Shown: positions 53,804-62,144 of the stretch, piece by piece
Numbering within the stretch: the stretch's first letter is position 1
Layout: each line of letters opens with the position of its first letter
Source: Hymenobacter negativus
GTDB taxonomy: Bacteria > Bacteroidota > Bacteroidia > Cytophagales > Hymenobacteraceae
DNA length: 64,000 nucleotides
Direction: 5' to 3'
Assembly (NCBI RefSeq): GCF_016056375.1
Contig: NZ_JAEDAE010000001.1
Location: forward strand, 992,001-1,056,000
Translations under genes and position numbers: made by a program
Notes under the pieces: generated by a model
The model's input: only the letters and a program-made list of their open reading frames with translations
The model's database searches: none
Told to the model about the DNA's origin: nothing

Positions 53804-53920
53804 CTATTCCTGCTTGCGGGCACGGGCAACTTTTTTCTCCTCTTTCTCCGCTTTCTTTTCCTTCATGGTTTTAGCGGGCTCTTTCTTTTTCTCTTTGCGG
53901 GCGTCTTGGGCTTTGGCCAT
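53804..53920 (-). CDS. Small Lys/Glu-rich protein, 38 aa
   Basis: MAKAQDARKEKKKEP starts a 38-residue, very charged chain (about half Lys/Arg and Glu). Start ATG 53920, stop TAG at 53804. The frame ends exactly at the palindrome. Such basic mini-proteins (often annotated hypothetical) occur in Cytophagales and may bind nucleic acid; this is not proven. Confidence 0.6.
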   Translation of the reverse strand: MAKAQDARKEKKKEPAKTMKEKKAEKEEKKVARARKQE

Positions 53921-54024
53921 GGTTGAAAAGAAGTTTAGGTGAGGGGTTAGGTTTCGGGGATTTCAACGCACGGCCGGGCCGGCGCGTTGTGGTGAGCGAA
54001 GGTAGAAGTTTTACCGAAAATCGC

Positions 54025-55599
54025 CTACAAAATGGGCAAATACCGCTCGCGAATGATGTTAAGGTGGTGCCGCTCATGGCCGGGCACAATGTAGAGCAGC
54101 GCCCGCACCGTGGCTGGCCCGCCGTTGGCCGTGCCCCGCCGGTCCAGTTGCTCTTCAGTGAAGCTATCGAACAAGGCCACGGTGGCCGCGCGAGTCGCAT
54201 CGTACTCGGCCAGCAGGCTCACGATGGAACGGGCGTTGGCCCCGCTGTGTGCCACGTAGTCGTCCTGCTCGAATCCGGGCAGATTCTGGCCATCGTTGCG
54301 GGCAAAACGCATGGCGCGGTAGGCAAATACGCGCTCAGAATCAATCTGATGCAGCAGCATTTCTTTGAGGCTCCACTTTCCGGGGGCATAGGCTTTTTCG
54401 GCCTGTTCTTCGCTCAGGTCCGCAAAAACAGCGTGAATTTCGGCGGGTTGGGCGCGCAGCACTTCGCGCGGGTCGGCATCAGCCGGCACTAAGTTGATGT
54501 AGCCGGCGGCGTAAGGCAGGAAGTCGCCATCGGCAGGGCGGGTTAAGGACATAGGAGCGGGGTTTGGGTGAGTGGCAAGGGATAACGCGGTCGGCAGGGG
54601 TTGCCCGGCGGCACTTTCGGAAGTTTGGAGGACCAACGCGGCGGCAGCTGGCACGACCGGCGGAGCCGAAGGCGTCAGAATAGCAGGCGCCAGCTTCGGG
54701 TCGAGTTGCAGGCGCACCACCGGCAGCGGAGCGGGAAGCACGGACGGGCCTGCCACCGGCCCAAACGCCCAAATCAGAAAATCAGGCATTACCCGGCCCC
54801 AAGTGTCGGGATGATGGTGGCCGCCTTCTACCTGCACGTAGCGCAGGGCTTTCTGGACATCTAATCCACAGGCTATCAATTCGTCTATCAAATCCAGGCA
54901 GTCTTCTACCGAATCGATAACGCCGTTTTCGTTGCGGTCGCCGCGTTCATCCAGCGTGCCCACCTGCAACCAGAACCGGTGGCTGGGGTGCAGGCCCCCG
55001 GCCCGCACCAGGCCGTGCATTATGCGGTCGGCGGGCGTGTAGCCGGCCCCCACGGCCCTCTGTCGCCACCAGAACGAGCCCGAAAACACCCCGGCCCGCG
55101 CAAACGCCTCTGGGTGGTGCCACACCAAATCGAACGCCGACAGACCGCCGAGCGAAAAACCGGCCATCACCGCCTCGGCCGGACTAGCCGAAGCTTGATA
55201 ATTGGCTTGGGCAAAGGGCAACAGCTCTTCCAGCACAAACTGGGCATACGCCCCGGCCAGGCTGCCCCGGCCGTTGAAATCGGGGTGGCCGGCGGTGCCA
55301 TACTCCTGCACCCGCAGCTCGTTGGCGTGCATTCCGACTACTACAAAGGGCCGCACTGCCCCTTGGGCATACAGCGCATCGAGGGTGGCTTGCAGGTGGA
55401 GACGCTCAAAATCCTGCCCATCGTTGAGGTACAGCACCGGATAGGGAGCATCGGCGGCCAGGCGTGCCGGCGGCAGCAGAATGCTCAATTCTACTTGCCG
55501 CTCCAAAAAGCTGGACGGTAGCACTTCCCGGCAAAGGCGGGTGCTAACGGATGATATTATGGGGCTGGTGGAGTCTGCAAGCATCAAACAAAGTAACAC
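54025..55599 (-). CDS. Esterase (enterochelin esterase-like) fused to a DinB-family domain
   Basis: 524 residues. N-terminal alpha/beta hydrolase (about 25-285): nucleophile Ser in GFSLGGLSAF, oxyanion region LYLNDGQDF, and GGHHHPDTW with the catalytic His. A Pro/Ala-rich linker (about 290-350) leads to a DinB-fold four-helix domain (LSEEQAEKAYAPGKWSLKEMLLHQIDSERVFAYR, represented here as GKWSLKEMLLHQIDSE, and GHERHHLNIIRERYL), which has the His metal ligands. An internal ATG at 54552 could give DinB alone. The frame is unbroken, so a true fusion is favoured. It is divergent from the esterase gene at 55724. Confidence 0.87.
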   Translation of the reverse strand: MLLCLMLADSTSPIISSVSTRLCREVLPSSFLERQVELSILLPPARLAADAPYPVLYLNDGQDFERLHLQATLDALYAQGAVRPFVVVGMHANELRVQEYGTAGHPDFNGRGSLAGAYAQFVLEELLPFAQANYQASASPAEAVMAGFSLGGLSAFDLVWHHPEAFARAGVFSGSFWWRQRAVGAGYTPADRIMHGLVRAGGLHPSHRFWLQVGTLDERGDRNENGVIDSVEDCLDLIDELIACGLDVQKALRYVQVEGGHHHPDTWGRVMPDFLIWAFGPVAGPSVLPAPLPVVRLQLDPKLAPAILTPSAPPVVPAAAALVLQTSESAAGQPLPTALSLATHPNPAPMSLTRPADGDFLPYAAGYINLVPADADPREVLRAQPAEIHAVFADLSEEQAEKAYAPGKWSLKEMLLHQIDSERVFAYRAMRFARNDGQNLPGFEQDDYVAHSGANARSIVSLLAEYDATRAATVALFDSFTEEQLDRRGTANGGPATVRALLYIVPGHERHHLNIIRERYLPIL

Positions 55600-55723
55600 C
55601 GCCCGGTTGGAATGAGCTTCTTAATCAAATTAAAACCGGATAAATGCAGCCGGTCCATGATTTCTTTGCTAGTTTGCCGCACCGCTCTTCAACCATTTCC
55701 CCGCCCTTCTTTCCCCCCATCCC

Positions 55724-56431
55724 GTGCAGGAACAACACCGCCGCTTTTACTCGCACCACCTCGGCCAGGATATTGATATGCTGGTTTTTGGCACCTGGGG
55801 CTACCCGGTGGTCATCTTTCCCACCTCCGGCGGCCGCGAATATGAGGCCCGCGACTTCAAGCTCATCGAGGCCGCCCGCCCGCTGGTGGAAGCCGGCCGG
55901 GTCAAGCTTTTCTGCATCGATAGCATCGACCAGCATTCTTGGTACGCCAAGCACCTGGAGCCGCGTATTCGGGTTCAAAACCACGTTTTTTACGACCAGT
56001 TTCTGAGCGAGGAGCTCGTGCCCATGCTCCAGCGGGAGTGTCATGTCGACAAGATTGCCGTGGCCGGCTGCAGCTTCGGCGGCTTCCACGCGCTCAATTT
56101 TGCCTTTCGCCACCCCAACCAGGTGGCGCACTTATTTACGATGGGCGCCGCCTTCGATATCCGTCAGTTCGTGGACGGCTACCACGACGACAACGTGTAT
56201 TATAACAACCCGCCCGAATACCTGCCGGGCGCGTACAACGAGCATTTTCAGTGGATGAACATCATTCTGGGCACTGCCGAGCATGATTTCTGTAAAGAGG
56301 CCAACTTCCAGATGGCCCGCCTGCTCAGCGAAAAAGGCATCCATTACACCCTGGACGTGAAGCCGTTCGGCAACCACGACTGGCCCGTGTGGCGCGAAAT
56401 GTTTCCCCAGTATTTAGCTACTATCGGCTAA
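55724..56431 (+). CDS. Esterase family protein (alpha/beta hydrolase) of the ATP-grasp cluster
   Basis: 235 residues from GTG 55724. The hydrolase core has GTWGYPVVIFPTSGG and nucleophile Ser in AVAGCSFGGFHAL; the C-terminal His is in FGNHDWPVW. No signal peptide, so cytoplasmic. It lies 60 bases before the ATP-grasp gene and opens the rightward run that includes YbdK, an amidotransferase and a second ATP-grasp. In this setting it may hydrolyse or transfer an ester or amide product. Substrate unknown. Confidence 0.85.
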   Translation: MQEQHRRFYSHHLGQDIDMLVFGTWGYPVVIFPTSGGREYEARDFKLIEAARPLVEAGRVKLFCIDSIDQHSWYAKHLEPRIRVQNHVFYDQFLSEELVPMLQRECHVDKIAVAGCSFGGFHALNFAFRHPNQVAHLFTMGAAFDIRQFVDGYHDDNVYYNNPPEYLPGAYNEHFQWMNIILGTAEHDFCKEANFQMARLLSEKGIHYTLDVKPFGNHDWPVWREMFPQYLATIG

Positions 56432-56491
56432 GTCTTCCCCTTCCGACTCCCCAATTCTTCACCCCAGAAAACGCACCAAACACCCCAACCT

Positions 56492-57688
56492 ATGAAAAAA
56501 ATTGGCATCCTCTTCGGGCAGGAAAACACGTTTCCGCAAGCCTTCGTCGACCGCGTGAACCAGAAAGCCGTGGACGGCATCACGGCCGAGTTTGTGAAGA
56601 TTGAGCAGGTAGAGCAGGCCGTGCCCTGCGGCTACGACGTCATCCTCGACCGCATTTCGCAGGACGTGCCGTTTTACCGCGCCTACCTGAAAAACGCGGC
56701 CCTGACTGGCACGGCCGTTATCAACAACGCCTTCTGGTGGAGCGCCGACGAAAAGTTTTTCAACAACGCCCTGGCCGTGCAATTGGGCGTGCCGGTGCCC
56801 AAAACGCTGCTATTGCCCAGCAAGGCCCGCCCCGATGACACCACCGAAAACTCGTTCCGCAACCTGGCTATGTTCAGTTGGGAGCGGGCATTCGAACGCA
56901 TTGGTTTTCCGGCCTTCATGAAACCCCACTCCGGCGGCGGCTGGAAAAGCGTATATAAAGTAGACAACCCCGAGGAAGCTTGGCGCGCCTACGACGAAAC
57001 CGGCCAGCTGGTGATGCTCTACCAGGAAGCCATTGATTTTGATGACTATTTCCGCTGCTACTGCCTGGGCGGCAAGCACGTCCTCATCATGCCCTACGAG
57101 CCGCGCAACGCCCCCCACGAGCGTTACCAGACCACCATGAAAACCCAGGGCGAGGCCGGCCAACAGCTCCTCGACACCATTAAGGACTATACCCTGCGCC
57201 TGTGCCAGGGCCTGGGCTACGACTTCAACACCGTGGAATTTGCCGTGCGCGGCGGGGTGCCCATCGCCATCGACTTCGGTAACCCCGCCCCCGATGCCGA
57301 TATCAACTCTGTTGGTGCGGAGAACTTTGAGTGGGTAGTAGAGCACGCCGCGCTGCTGGCCATTGAGCGCGCCCAAGCCAATAAAGCGGGCAAAACCAAC
57401 CTCACCTGGGGCAGCTTCGTGCAGGACTCGGTGGGGGCCGCCCCCGCAAAACGCTACACTGGCCGAGGCGACGTGCAGGTAGGCCAGGCCGTGACCGAGA
57501 CCAACGACCTGGGTGCCACCGGCGCGCCTAAACCTGCCGCCAAAAAAGCCGCGCCGAAAAAAGCTGCCAATGCCCCCAAGCCCGTGCCACCCACCGGCGA
57601 AGTGCCCGTAGCAAAAGCTCCGGCCGCCAAAAAAGCCACCGCGCCCAAAGCTCCGGCCGCCAAAAAACCCGCTGCTAAAAAGGCTTAA
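56492..57688 (+). CDS. ATP-grasp ligase-like protein with histone H1-like lysine tail
   Basis: 398 residues. The ATP-grasp core covers about 1-325: FPAFMKPHSGGGWKSVYKV holds the phosphate-binding loop, VMLYQEAIDFDDYFRCY and FNTVEFAVRGGVPIAIDFGNPAPD the metal ligands. Residues about 344-398 are almost only Ala, Pro and Lys (14 Lys), in AAKKA/PAAKKA units, like histone H1 tails. ATP-grasp enzymes join a carboxylate to an amine or thiol. The next gene is the YbdK-like ligase (82-base gap with a hairpin). The tail could bind nucleic acid or be a modification target; unusual for the family. Confidence 0.88.
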   Translation: MKKIGILFGQENTFPQAFVDRVNQKAVDGITAEFVKIEQVEQAVPCGYDVILDRISQDVPFYRAYLKNAALTGTAVINNAFWWSADEKFFNNALAVQLGVPVPKTLLLPSKARPDDTTENSFRNLAMFSWERAFERIGFPAFMKPHSGGGWKSVYKVDNPEEAWRAYDETGQLVMLYQEAIDFDDYFRCYCLGGKHVLIMPYEPRNAPHERYQTTMKTQGEAGQQLLDTIKDYTLRLCQGLGYDFNTVEFAVRGGVPIAIDFGNPAPDADINSVGAENFEWVVEHAALLAIERAQANKAGKTNLTWGSFVQDSVGAAPAKRYTGRGDVQVGQAVTETNDLGATGAPKPAAKKAAPKKAANAPKPVPPTGEVPVAKAPAAKKATAPKAPAAKKPAAKKA

Positions 57689-57704
57689 CAGCCTCCCCGC
57701 CAGT

Positions 57705-57732
57705 TAGCCGCGCCCCCTTCCGGGCGCGGCTA
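57705..57732. terminator. GC-rich hairpin between ATP-grasp and YbdK genes
   Basis: TAGCCGCGCCC pairs with GGGCGCGGCTA; followed by a short mixed T stretch. It may attenuate read-through inside the cluster. Confidence 0.6.
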
Positions 57733-57770
57733 TTCTTGTCTTTGTCTTCCTGCTTCCAGTCGCTCCATCC

Positions 57771-58874
57771 ATGCCCACCCCCGTGTTTACCCTCGGCATC
57801 GAGGAAGAATTTCAGACCATTGACCCGGAAACCCGGGAGCTTCGCTCGCACCTCTCCCAAATCGTCGAAAACGGCAGAATCACGCTCCATGAGCAGGTGA
57901 AGGCCGAAATGCACGAGGCCGTGGTGGAAGTAGGCACCAATATCTGCCAGAATATTGGCGAGGCGCGCACCGAAGTACTGCACCTGCGCCGCCAGGTAAT
58001 TGAGCTGGCCGACCGGCAGGGCCTGAAAATTGGGGCGGCCGGCACGCACCCGTTTTCGCGCTGGCAGGACCAGCCCATCACGCCCGATGTGCGCTACGAT
58101 AAAATAGTGGAGGAATTGCAGGAAGCGGCCCGCTCCAACCTCGTTTTCGGGATGCACGTCCACGTCGGCATCGAAAACCGCGAAATGGGCGTTTACATGA
58201 TGAATACGCTGCGGTATTTCCTGCCGCATTTGTTCGCCCTCAGCACCAACTCCCCGTTTTGGGAAGGGCGCGAAACCGGCTATAAGTCATTCAGAACAAA
58301 AGTCTTCGAACGCTTTCCGCGCACCGGCATTCCCGGCTTTTTCCATAGCGCCAGCGACTATGATGAGTTTATCGCGCTGTTGGTAAAAACCGGCTGCATC
58401 GACAACGGCAAGAAAATCTGGTGGGACGTGCGCCTGCACCCCTTCTTCGATACCATCGAGTACCGCATCTGCGACATGATGATGCGCGCCGACGAAACCA
58501 TTGCCGTAGCCGCCATCATGCAGGCCCTGGTGGCTAAAATTTATAAACTTAAAGCCCAGAACCTCAATTTTCGCATCTACCGGAGCGCCCTCATCAAGGA
58601 GAATAAGTGGCGCGCCGCCCGCTACGGCCTCGATGGCAACATGATTGATTTTGGGATTCAGGAGGAGGTGCCCACCCGCAAGCTCATCCTGGAGCTACTC
58701 GATTTCATTGACGACGTGGTGGACGACCTCGGCAGCCGCCACGAAGTGGAATACGTACTGAAAATGATGGAGATGGGCACCGGCGCCGACCGTCAGCTCA
58801 AGGTTTTCCGCGAAACCGGCGACCTGAGCAAGGTAGTCGACTACATTCTCGCCGAAACTACATTCGGCCTGTAG
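57771..58874 (+). CDS. ybdK: YbdK-type carboxylate-amine ligase (GCS2 family)
   Basis: 367 residues. N-terminal GIEEEFQTIDPETREL and the GMHVHVGIENRE segment are signature; the rest keeps the family length. E. coli YbdK has weak glutamate-cysteine ligase activity, and the family forms a gamma-glutamyl or other amide bond using ATP. It sits between the two ATP-grasp genes of the run, so three ligases are clustered here. No glutathione genes are near. Confidence 0.92.
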   Translation: MPTPVFTLGIEEEFQTIDPETRELRSHLSQIVENGRITLHEQVKAEMHEAVVEVGTNICQNIGEARTEVLHLRRQVIELADRQGLKIGAAGTHPFSRWQDQPITPDVRYDKIVEELQEAARSNLVFGMHVHVGIENREMGVYMMNTLRYFLPHLFALSTNSPFWEGRETGYKSFRTKVFERFPRTGIPGFFHSASDYDEFIALLVKTGCIDNGKKIWWDVRLHPFFDTIEYRICDMMMRADETIAVAAIMQALVAKIYKLKAQNLNFRIYRSALIKENKWRAARYGLDGNMIDFGIQEEVPTRKLILELLDFIDDVVDDLGSRHEVEYVLKMMEMGTGADRQLKVFRETGDLSKVVDYILAETTFGL

Positions 58875-58894
58875 CTGATTTATCTTTGCCTTCG

Positions 58895-58920
58895 CAACGC
58901 CAGCCTTCCGGTTGGCGTTG
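58895..58920. terminator. Hairpin with T-run between YbdK and amidotransferase genes
   Basis: CAACGCCAGCC pairs with GGTTGGCGTTG and is followed by TTTATTTTTA. A possible promoter box, TATCTTTG at 58881-58888, precedes it. The cluster may be two transcripts. Confidence 0.7.
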
Positions 58921-58994
58921 TTTATTTTTAAGCTCGGCCCTGGCTTGGCTTTTTTCTATTTTTTGGTTGCAAAAGCCTATTTAATTGCTACTAT

Positions 58995-59819
58995 ATGGAA
59001 GCTATTCGCATTGCGATTCTGGATATGTATGATAATGCCCGCAACGAAGGAATGCGTTGCATTCGGCAGTTGCTCGCGCGGAGCGCGGAGGAAAACGGCG
59101 CCCGATTTCGCGTCGACACCTTCAACGTCCGGGCTGAAAACGAGTTGCCCGGTTTGGGTTACGATATTTATATTTCGAGCGGTGGCCCCGGTAGCCCGCT
59201 GCCTTCTGATGAGCCATGGGAACCCCGCTACTTCCAGCTGATTGACTCAATATTTGCTCATAATCAGGTAAATGAGCAGAAAAAGCATGTGTTATTGATT
59301 TGCCACTCGTTCCAACTGGTGAGCCGCCATTTGGGCGTGGGCACCATTAGCCGGCGCAAATCAACTTCGTTTGGCGTGCTCCCGGTGCATTTCACGCCGG
59401 CCGGCGCGGCCGAGCCCACCCTCCGGGGACTAGCCGACCCGTTTTACGTCGTCGATTCCCGCGATTATCAATTGGCAGACCTGAACCTGCCGCGCATTGA
59501 GGAATTAGGGGCCAAAATTCTGTGCCTGGAAAAAGAGCGGCCCCACGTGCCCCTGGCCCGCGCCGTGATGGCCATCCGCTTTTCGCCGGAAGTATTCGGC
59601 ACCCAATTCCACCCCGAGGCCGACGGCGAGGGCATGCTGCGCTACATGCTCACCGACGAACGTAAGCAACAGGTAATCAACACCTATGGCGAGGCTAAAT
59701 ACCACGAAATGGTGCGCTTGCTGGCCGACCCGGACACGATTGAATACACCGAATCCATCATTCTGCCTACTTTCTTGCGTCGTGCGTTAGTCCAATTGGG
59801 CCAGCTCACGGCTGCTTAA
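58995..59819 (+). CDS. Class I glutamine amidotransferase-like protein
   Basis: 274 residues. Catalytic triad is complete: Cys103 (in CHSFQ, replacing the usual CxGxQ), His206 and Glu208 in QFHPE. The oxyanion region SSGGPGSP is at 61-68. It releases ammonia from glutamine or hydrolyses a gamma-glutamyl amide (GGH/PuuD-like). Spacing of 31 bases to the second ATP-grasp-like gene shows an operon. It could supply ammonia or trim a gamma-glutamyl intermediate in the pathway. Confidence 0.9.
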   Translation: MEAIRIAILDMYDNARNEGMRCIRQLLARSAEENGARFRVDTFNVRAENELPGLGYDIYISSGGPGSPLPSDEPWEPRYFQLIDSIFAHNQVNEQKKHVLLICHSFQLVSRHLGVGTISRRKSTSFGVLPVHFTPAGAAEPTLRGLADPFYVVDSRDYQLADLNLPRIEELGAKILCLEKERPHVPLARAVMAIRFSPEVFGTQFHPEADGEGMLRYMLTDERKQQVINTYGEAKYHEMVRLLADPDTIEYTESIILPTFLRRALVQLGQLTAA

Positions 59820-59850
59820 TTTCTGCTCGTATTCAGCTGCTCCTTTGCTT

Positions 59851-61041
59851 ATGATTCCTGAGTACCGCCACCGCTACAACGCCGCTTTCACAACCGCGAA
59901 ATATCAGGAAATGCTGGCCGATATCAACCAGCAATTTCCCGGGCAACTAGACTTTCGGGTGGCCGAGACGCCGGTATTTATTCCGGCTGATTTACGAGAC
60001 AAATTAATTGCCGCTGGCGAATCAATTATCGACGTAATTCAGCAGGAAAATTTCAAGGAATTAACCGAGGGGGCAATCCCCGCGCACCAGCGCGTGCCCG
60101 GTGAGGAAGGGCGGCCCGAATTTCTGACTTTTGACTTTGCCGTGTGCCGCAACGCCACCGGCAACCTGGAGCCCCAGTTGATTGAGATGCAGGGGTTTCC
60201 TTCACTCTATGCCTTTCAGGCCTGGTTACCTGGCATCTTTGAAAGGCATTTCCCTATTCCCAACTCCGTTTCTGCTTTTCTCAATTCGCCGGATGTCGCT
60301 GATTACCGCGAGGAAATGCGTCGTTTTTTACTTGGCGACGAAGCACCGGAGAACGTTATTCTTTTAGAAATTTTCCCTGAAAAGCAAAAGACTCGGATTG
60401 ATTTCATTTTAACGAAAGAATTTTGGGGAATTGATGCTGTTTGCCTTACCAAAATTCGCAAAAATGGCCGTCAATTATTCTATGAAAAAGACGGGCGTCA
60501 AATTTCAATTAAGCGAATTTATAACCGCGTTATTTTTGACGAATTAGAGCGTTATCCGGACTTACCCGGCGAGTTTCATCTGACCAATGATGTGGATGTA
60601 GTTTGGGTGGGCCATCCCAACTGGTTTTTCCGCGTTAGCAAATACACGTTGCCGCTGCTCAGCGGGCCATTTGTGCCGCCTAGTTTCTACCTGCACGAGC
60701 TAAATTCCTACCCTACCGACCTGGAAAACTACGTGCTCAAGCCCCTGTTTTCCTTTGCCGGGGCCGGTGTGCGCCTGCACGTCACGGCCGCCGATTTGGA
60801 TGCCATCACCGATAAGGAGCATTACTTATTGCAACGGAAGGTTCAGTACGAACCCGTGGTGCAATCGCTTGACGGACTGGTGAAATGCGAAATCCGGCTG
60901 CTCTATGTCTGGCATCCCGACCAGGCGCGGCCTACGCTGGTTTGTGGCCTGAGCCGCCTGAGCCGGGGCGAGATGATTGGGGTAGATTTTAATAAAAACA
61001 AAGACTGGGTAGGTGGCACTACGCCGCTTTTCGAGCGTTAG
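59851..61041 (+). CDS. ATP-grasp-like protein, 396 aa
   Basis: ATG 59851 (a TTG two codons upstream exists). Helical N-terminus, then NLEPQLIEMQGFPSLYAFQ and DFILTKEFWGIDAVCLTKI, and an ATP-grasp-type segment LKPLFSFAGAGVRLHV followed by HYLLQRKVQYEP and VKCEIRLLYVW. The loop and the C-terminal acidic residues are in the order expected of an ATP-grasp fold, but similarity is distant. The gene is AT-richer in the middle than its neighbours. It completes the amide-bond cluster. Confidence 0.78.
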   Translation: MIPEYRHRYNAAFTTAKYQEMLADINQQFPGQLDFRVAETPVFIPADLRDKLIAAGESIIDVIQQENFKELTEGAIPAHQRVPGEEGRPEFLTFDFAVCRNATGNLEPQLIEMQGFPSLYAFQAWLPGIFERHFPIPNSVSAFLNSPDVADYREEMRRFLLGDEAPENVILLEIFPEKQKTRIDFILTKEFWGIDAVCLTKIRKNGRQLFYEKDGRQISIKRIYNRVIFDELERYPDLPGEFHLTNDVDVVWVGHPNWFFRVSKYTLPLLSGPFVPPSFYLHELNSYPTDLENYVLKPLFSFAGAGVRLHVTAADLDAITDKEHYLLQRKVQYEPVVQSLDGLVKCEIRLLYVWHPDQARPTLVCGLSRLSRGEMIGVDFNKNKDWVGGTTPLFER

Positions 61042-61127
61042 CGCCGCTGGCGTGGGATGAAGCCCACATGAACAACAGGGAGTCATTGCGCGTAAAGCCC
61101 GTCCAACCCCCCTTCACTCGCATTAGC

Positions 61128-61649
61128 ATGCCCATGTCTCCGCTGGCCGAAAAAGGCCTCAAAATATCCAAAAACGCCCTTTTCAACGTCTTCATTGGTC
61201 GCGCTACCAAGCTACTGGGCAAGCCATTCAAGGTAGTCACCATCCTGAACGAAACAGCGGATAAGCTGGCCAGCAAGGATAGCAAAGACAATAAATTCAA
61301 GCAACTGTTCGACGTAGCCCTGACGCTGGTGCGGCTGGTGCGGGCCTTCGTTAGCGGTGCATACCGCGACATTTCCACCAGCACCGTGATTTCGGGCCTG
61401 GCCGTGCTGCTCTACGTGCTATCGCCCATCGACCTGGTGCCTGATTTTATTCCGGTGATTGGCTTTCTGGACGATTTGAGCTTGATTGGCTGGTTTGTGG
61501 GCAAATTCCAAGATGAAATTCTCAAATTTCGGGAGTGGGAGCAAACCGGTGCCCGGTCCGCCGATGGCAGCGCTAGTCCGGATGCTGCCGCCGAGCCTGC
61601 CCGGGGCGACCAGGCCCAGCCCAGCGTGGCCGAGCTGGGGCATTCGTAA
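61128..61649 (+). CDS. DUF1232 (YkvA family) membrane protein
   Basis: 173 residues from ATG 61128 (ATG 61134 or 61068 are alternatives; the extra residues from 61068 look unrelated). The DUF1232 segment ISGLAVLLYVLSPIDLVPDFIPVIGFLDDL is the signature, giving two membrane passes. The N-terminal half is helical. It ends with an Asp/Ala/Pro tail. It follows the second ATP-grasp gene by 86 bases; link to it is uncertain. Confidence 0.87.
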   Translation: MPMSPLAEKGLKISKNALFNVFIGRATKLLGKPFKVVTILNETADKLASKDSKDNKFKQLFDVALTLVRLVRAFVSGAYRDISTSTVISGLAVLLYVLSPIDLVPDFIPVIGFLDDLSLIGWFVGKFQDEILKFREWEQTGARSADGSASPDAAAEPARGDQAQPSVAELGHS

Positions 61650-61667
61650 ATTGCCTTTTGCCGTGGA

Positions 61668-61696
61668 AGCCTCAGCGCCGGCTGGGGCTTTTTTCG
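61668..61696. terminator. Rho-independent terminator
   Basis: AGCCTCAGC pairs with GCTGGGGCT (one G-U), then TTTTTT. It ends the DUF1232 unit. Confidence 0.8.
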
Positions 61697-61789
61697 TTGT
61701 GCTGCTGTCTGGCCTCGCTTCGTCAGTTTTCGGTTGCTTCCATTAATTTTAGCAAGGTCCACCCCCCGCCGCTGTGCCGCTCCGCCCGT

Positions 61790-62089
61790 ATGCCGACTTT
61801 TGTAGTAACCCTCCGCCTACCCGATGCCTTTAATGAGGAATTTATCGCCGTTATTCCGCGGCATCGTGATTTCATCAACCGCCTGCTGAACGAAAAAATT
61901 GTGGAATCATACGCCATCAGCAGCGACCGGAGCCGGGGCTGGGTCACCGTGAACGGCGAAGATGCCGCCGCCGTTCAGGCCCTCGTCGAACGGTTTCCGC
62001 TCTATCGTTTCCTGCGCGGCGTGGAAATTGATGAGCTGTTCATTTTCGACAGTACCGCTTCGCGTTTCCCCCACATCAACCTCAATTAA
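61790..62089 (+). CDS. Small protein with YCII/dimeric-barrel-like fold, 99 aa
   Basis: MPTFVVTLRLPDAFNEEF starts a short beta-alpha protein (FINRLLNEKIVESYAISSDRSRG, ALVERFPLYRFLRGVEIDEL). Length and pattern resemble YCII/muconolactone-isomerase dimeric barrels, but no family motif is decisive. ATG 61790 chosen; the upstream frame is shadow. It is 55 bases before the DUF1571 gene. Confidence 0.72.
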   Translation: MPTFVVTLRLPDAFNEEFIAVIPRHRDFINRLLNEKIVESYAISSDRSRGWVTVNGEDAAAVQALVERFPLYRFLRGVEIDELFIFDSTASRFPHINLN

Positions 62090-62144
62090 TGCCTGCTCTT
62101 GCTTCGTAATTTCGAAGTATTCAGTCGCTCATTCTAATCCTTTT

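Noticed and set aside
57521-57688. Lysine tail as a frameshift artefact
   Set aside because: The AAKKA units are repeated in one frame up to a natural stop, and the frame joins smoothly to the ATP-grasp core.
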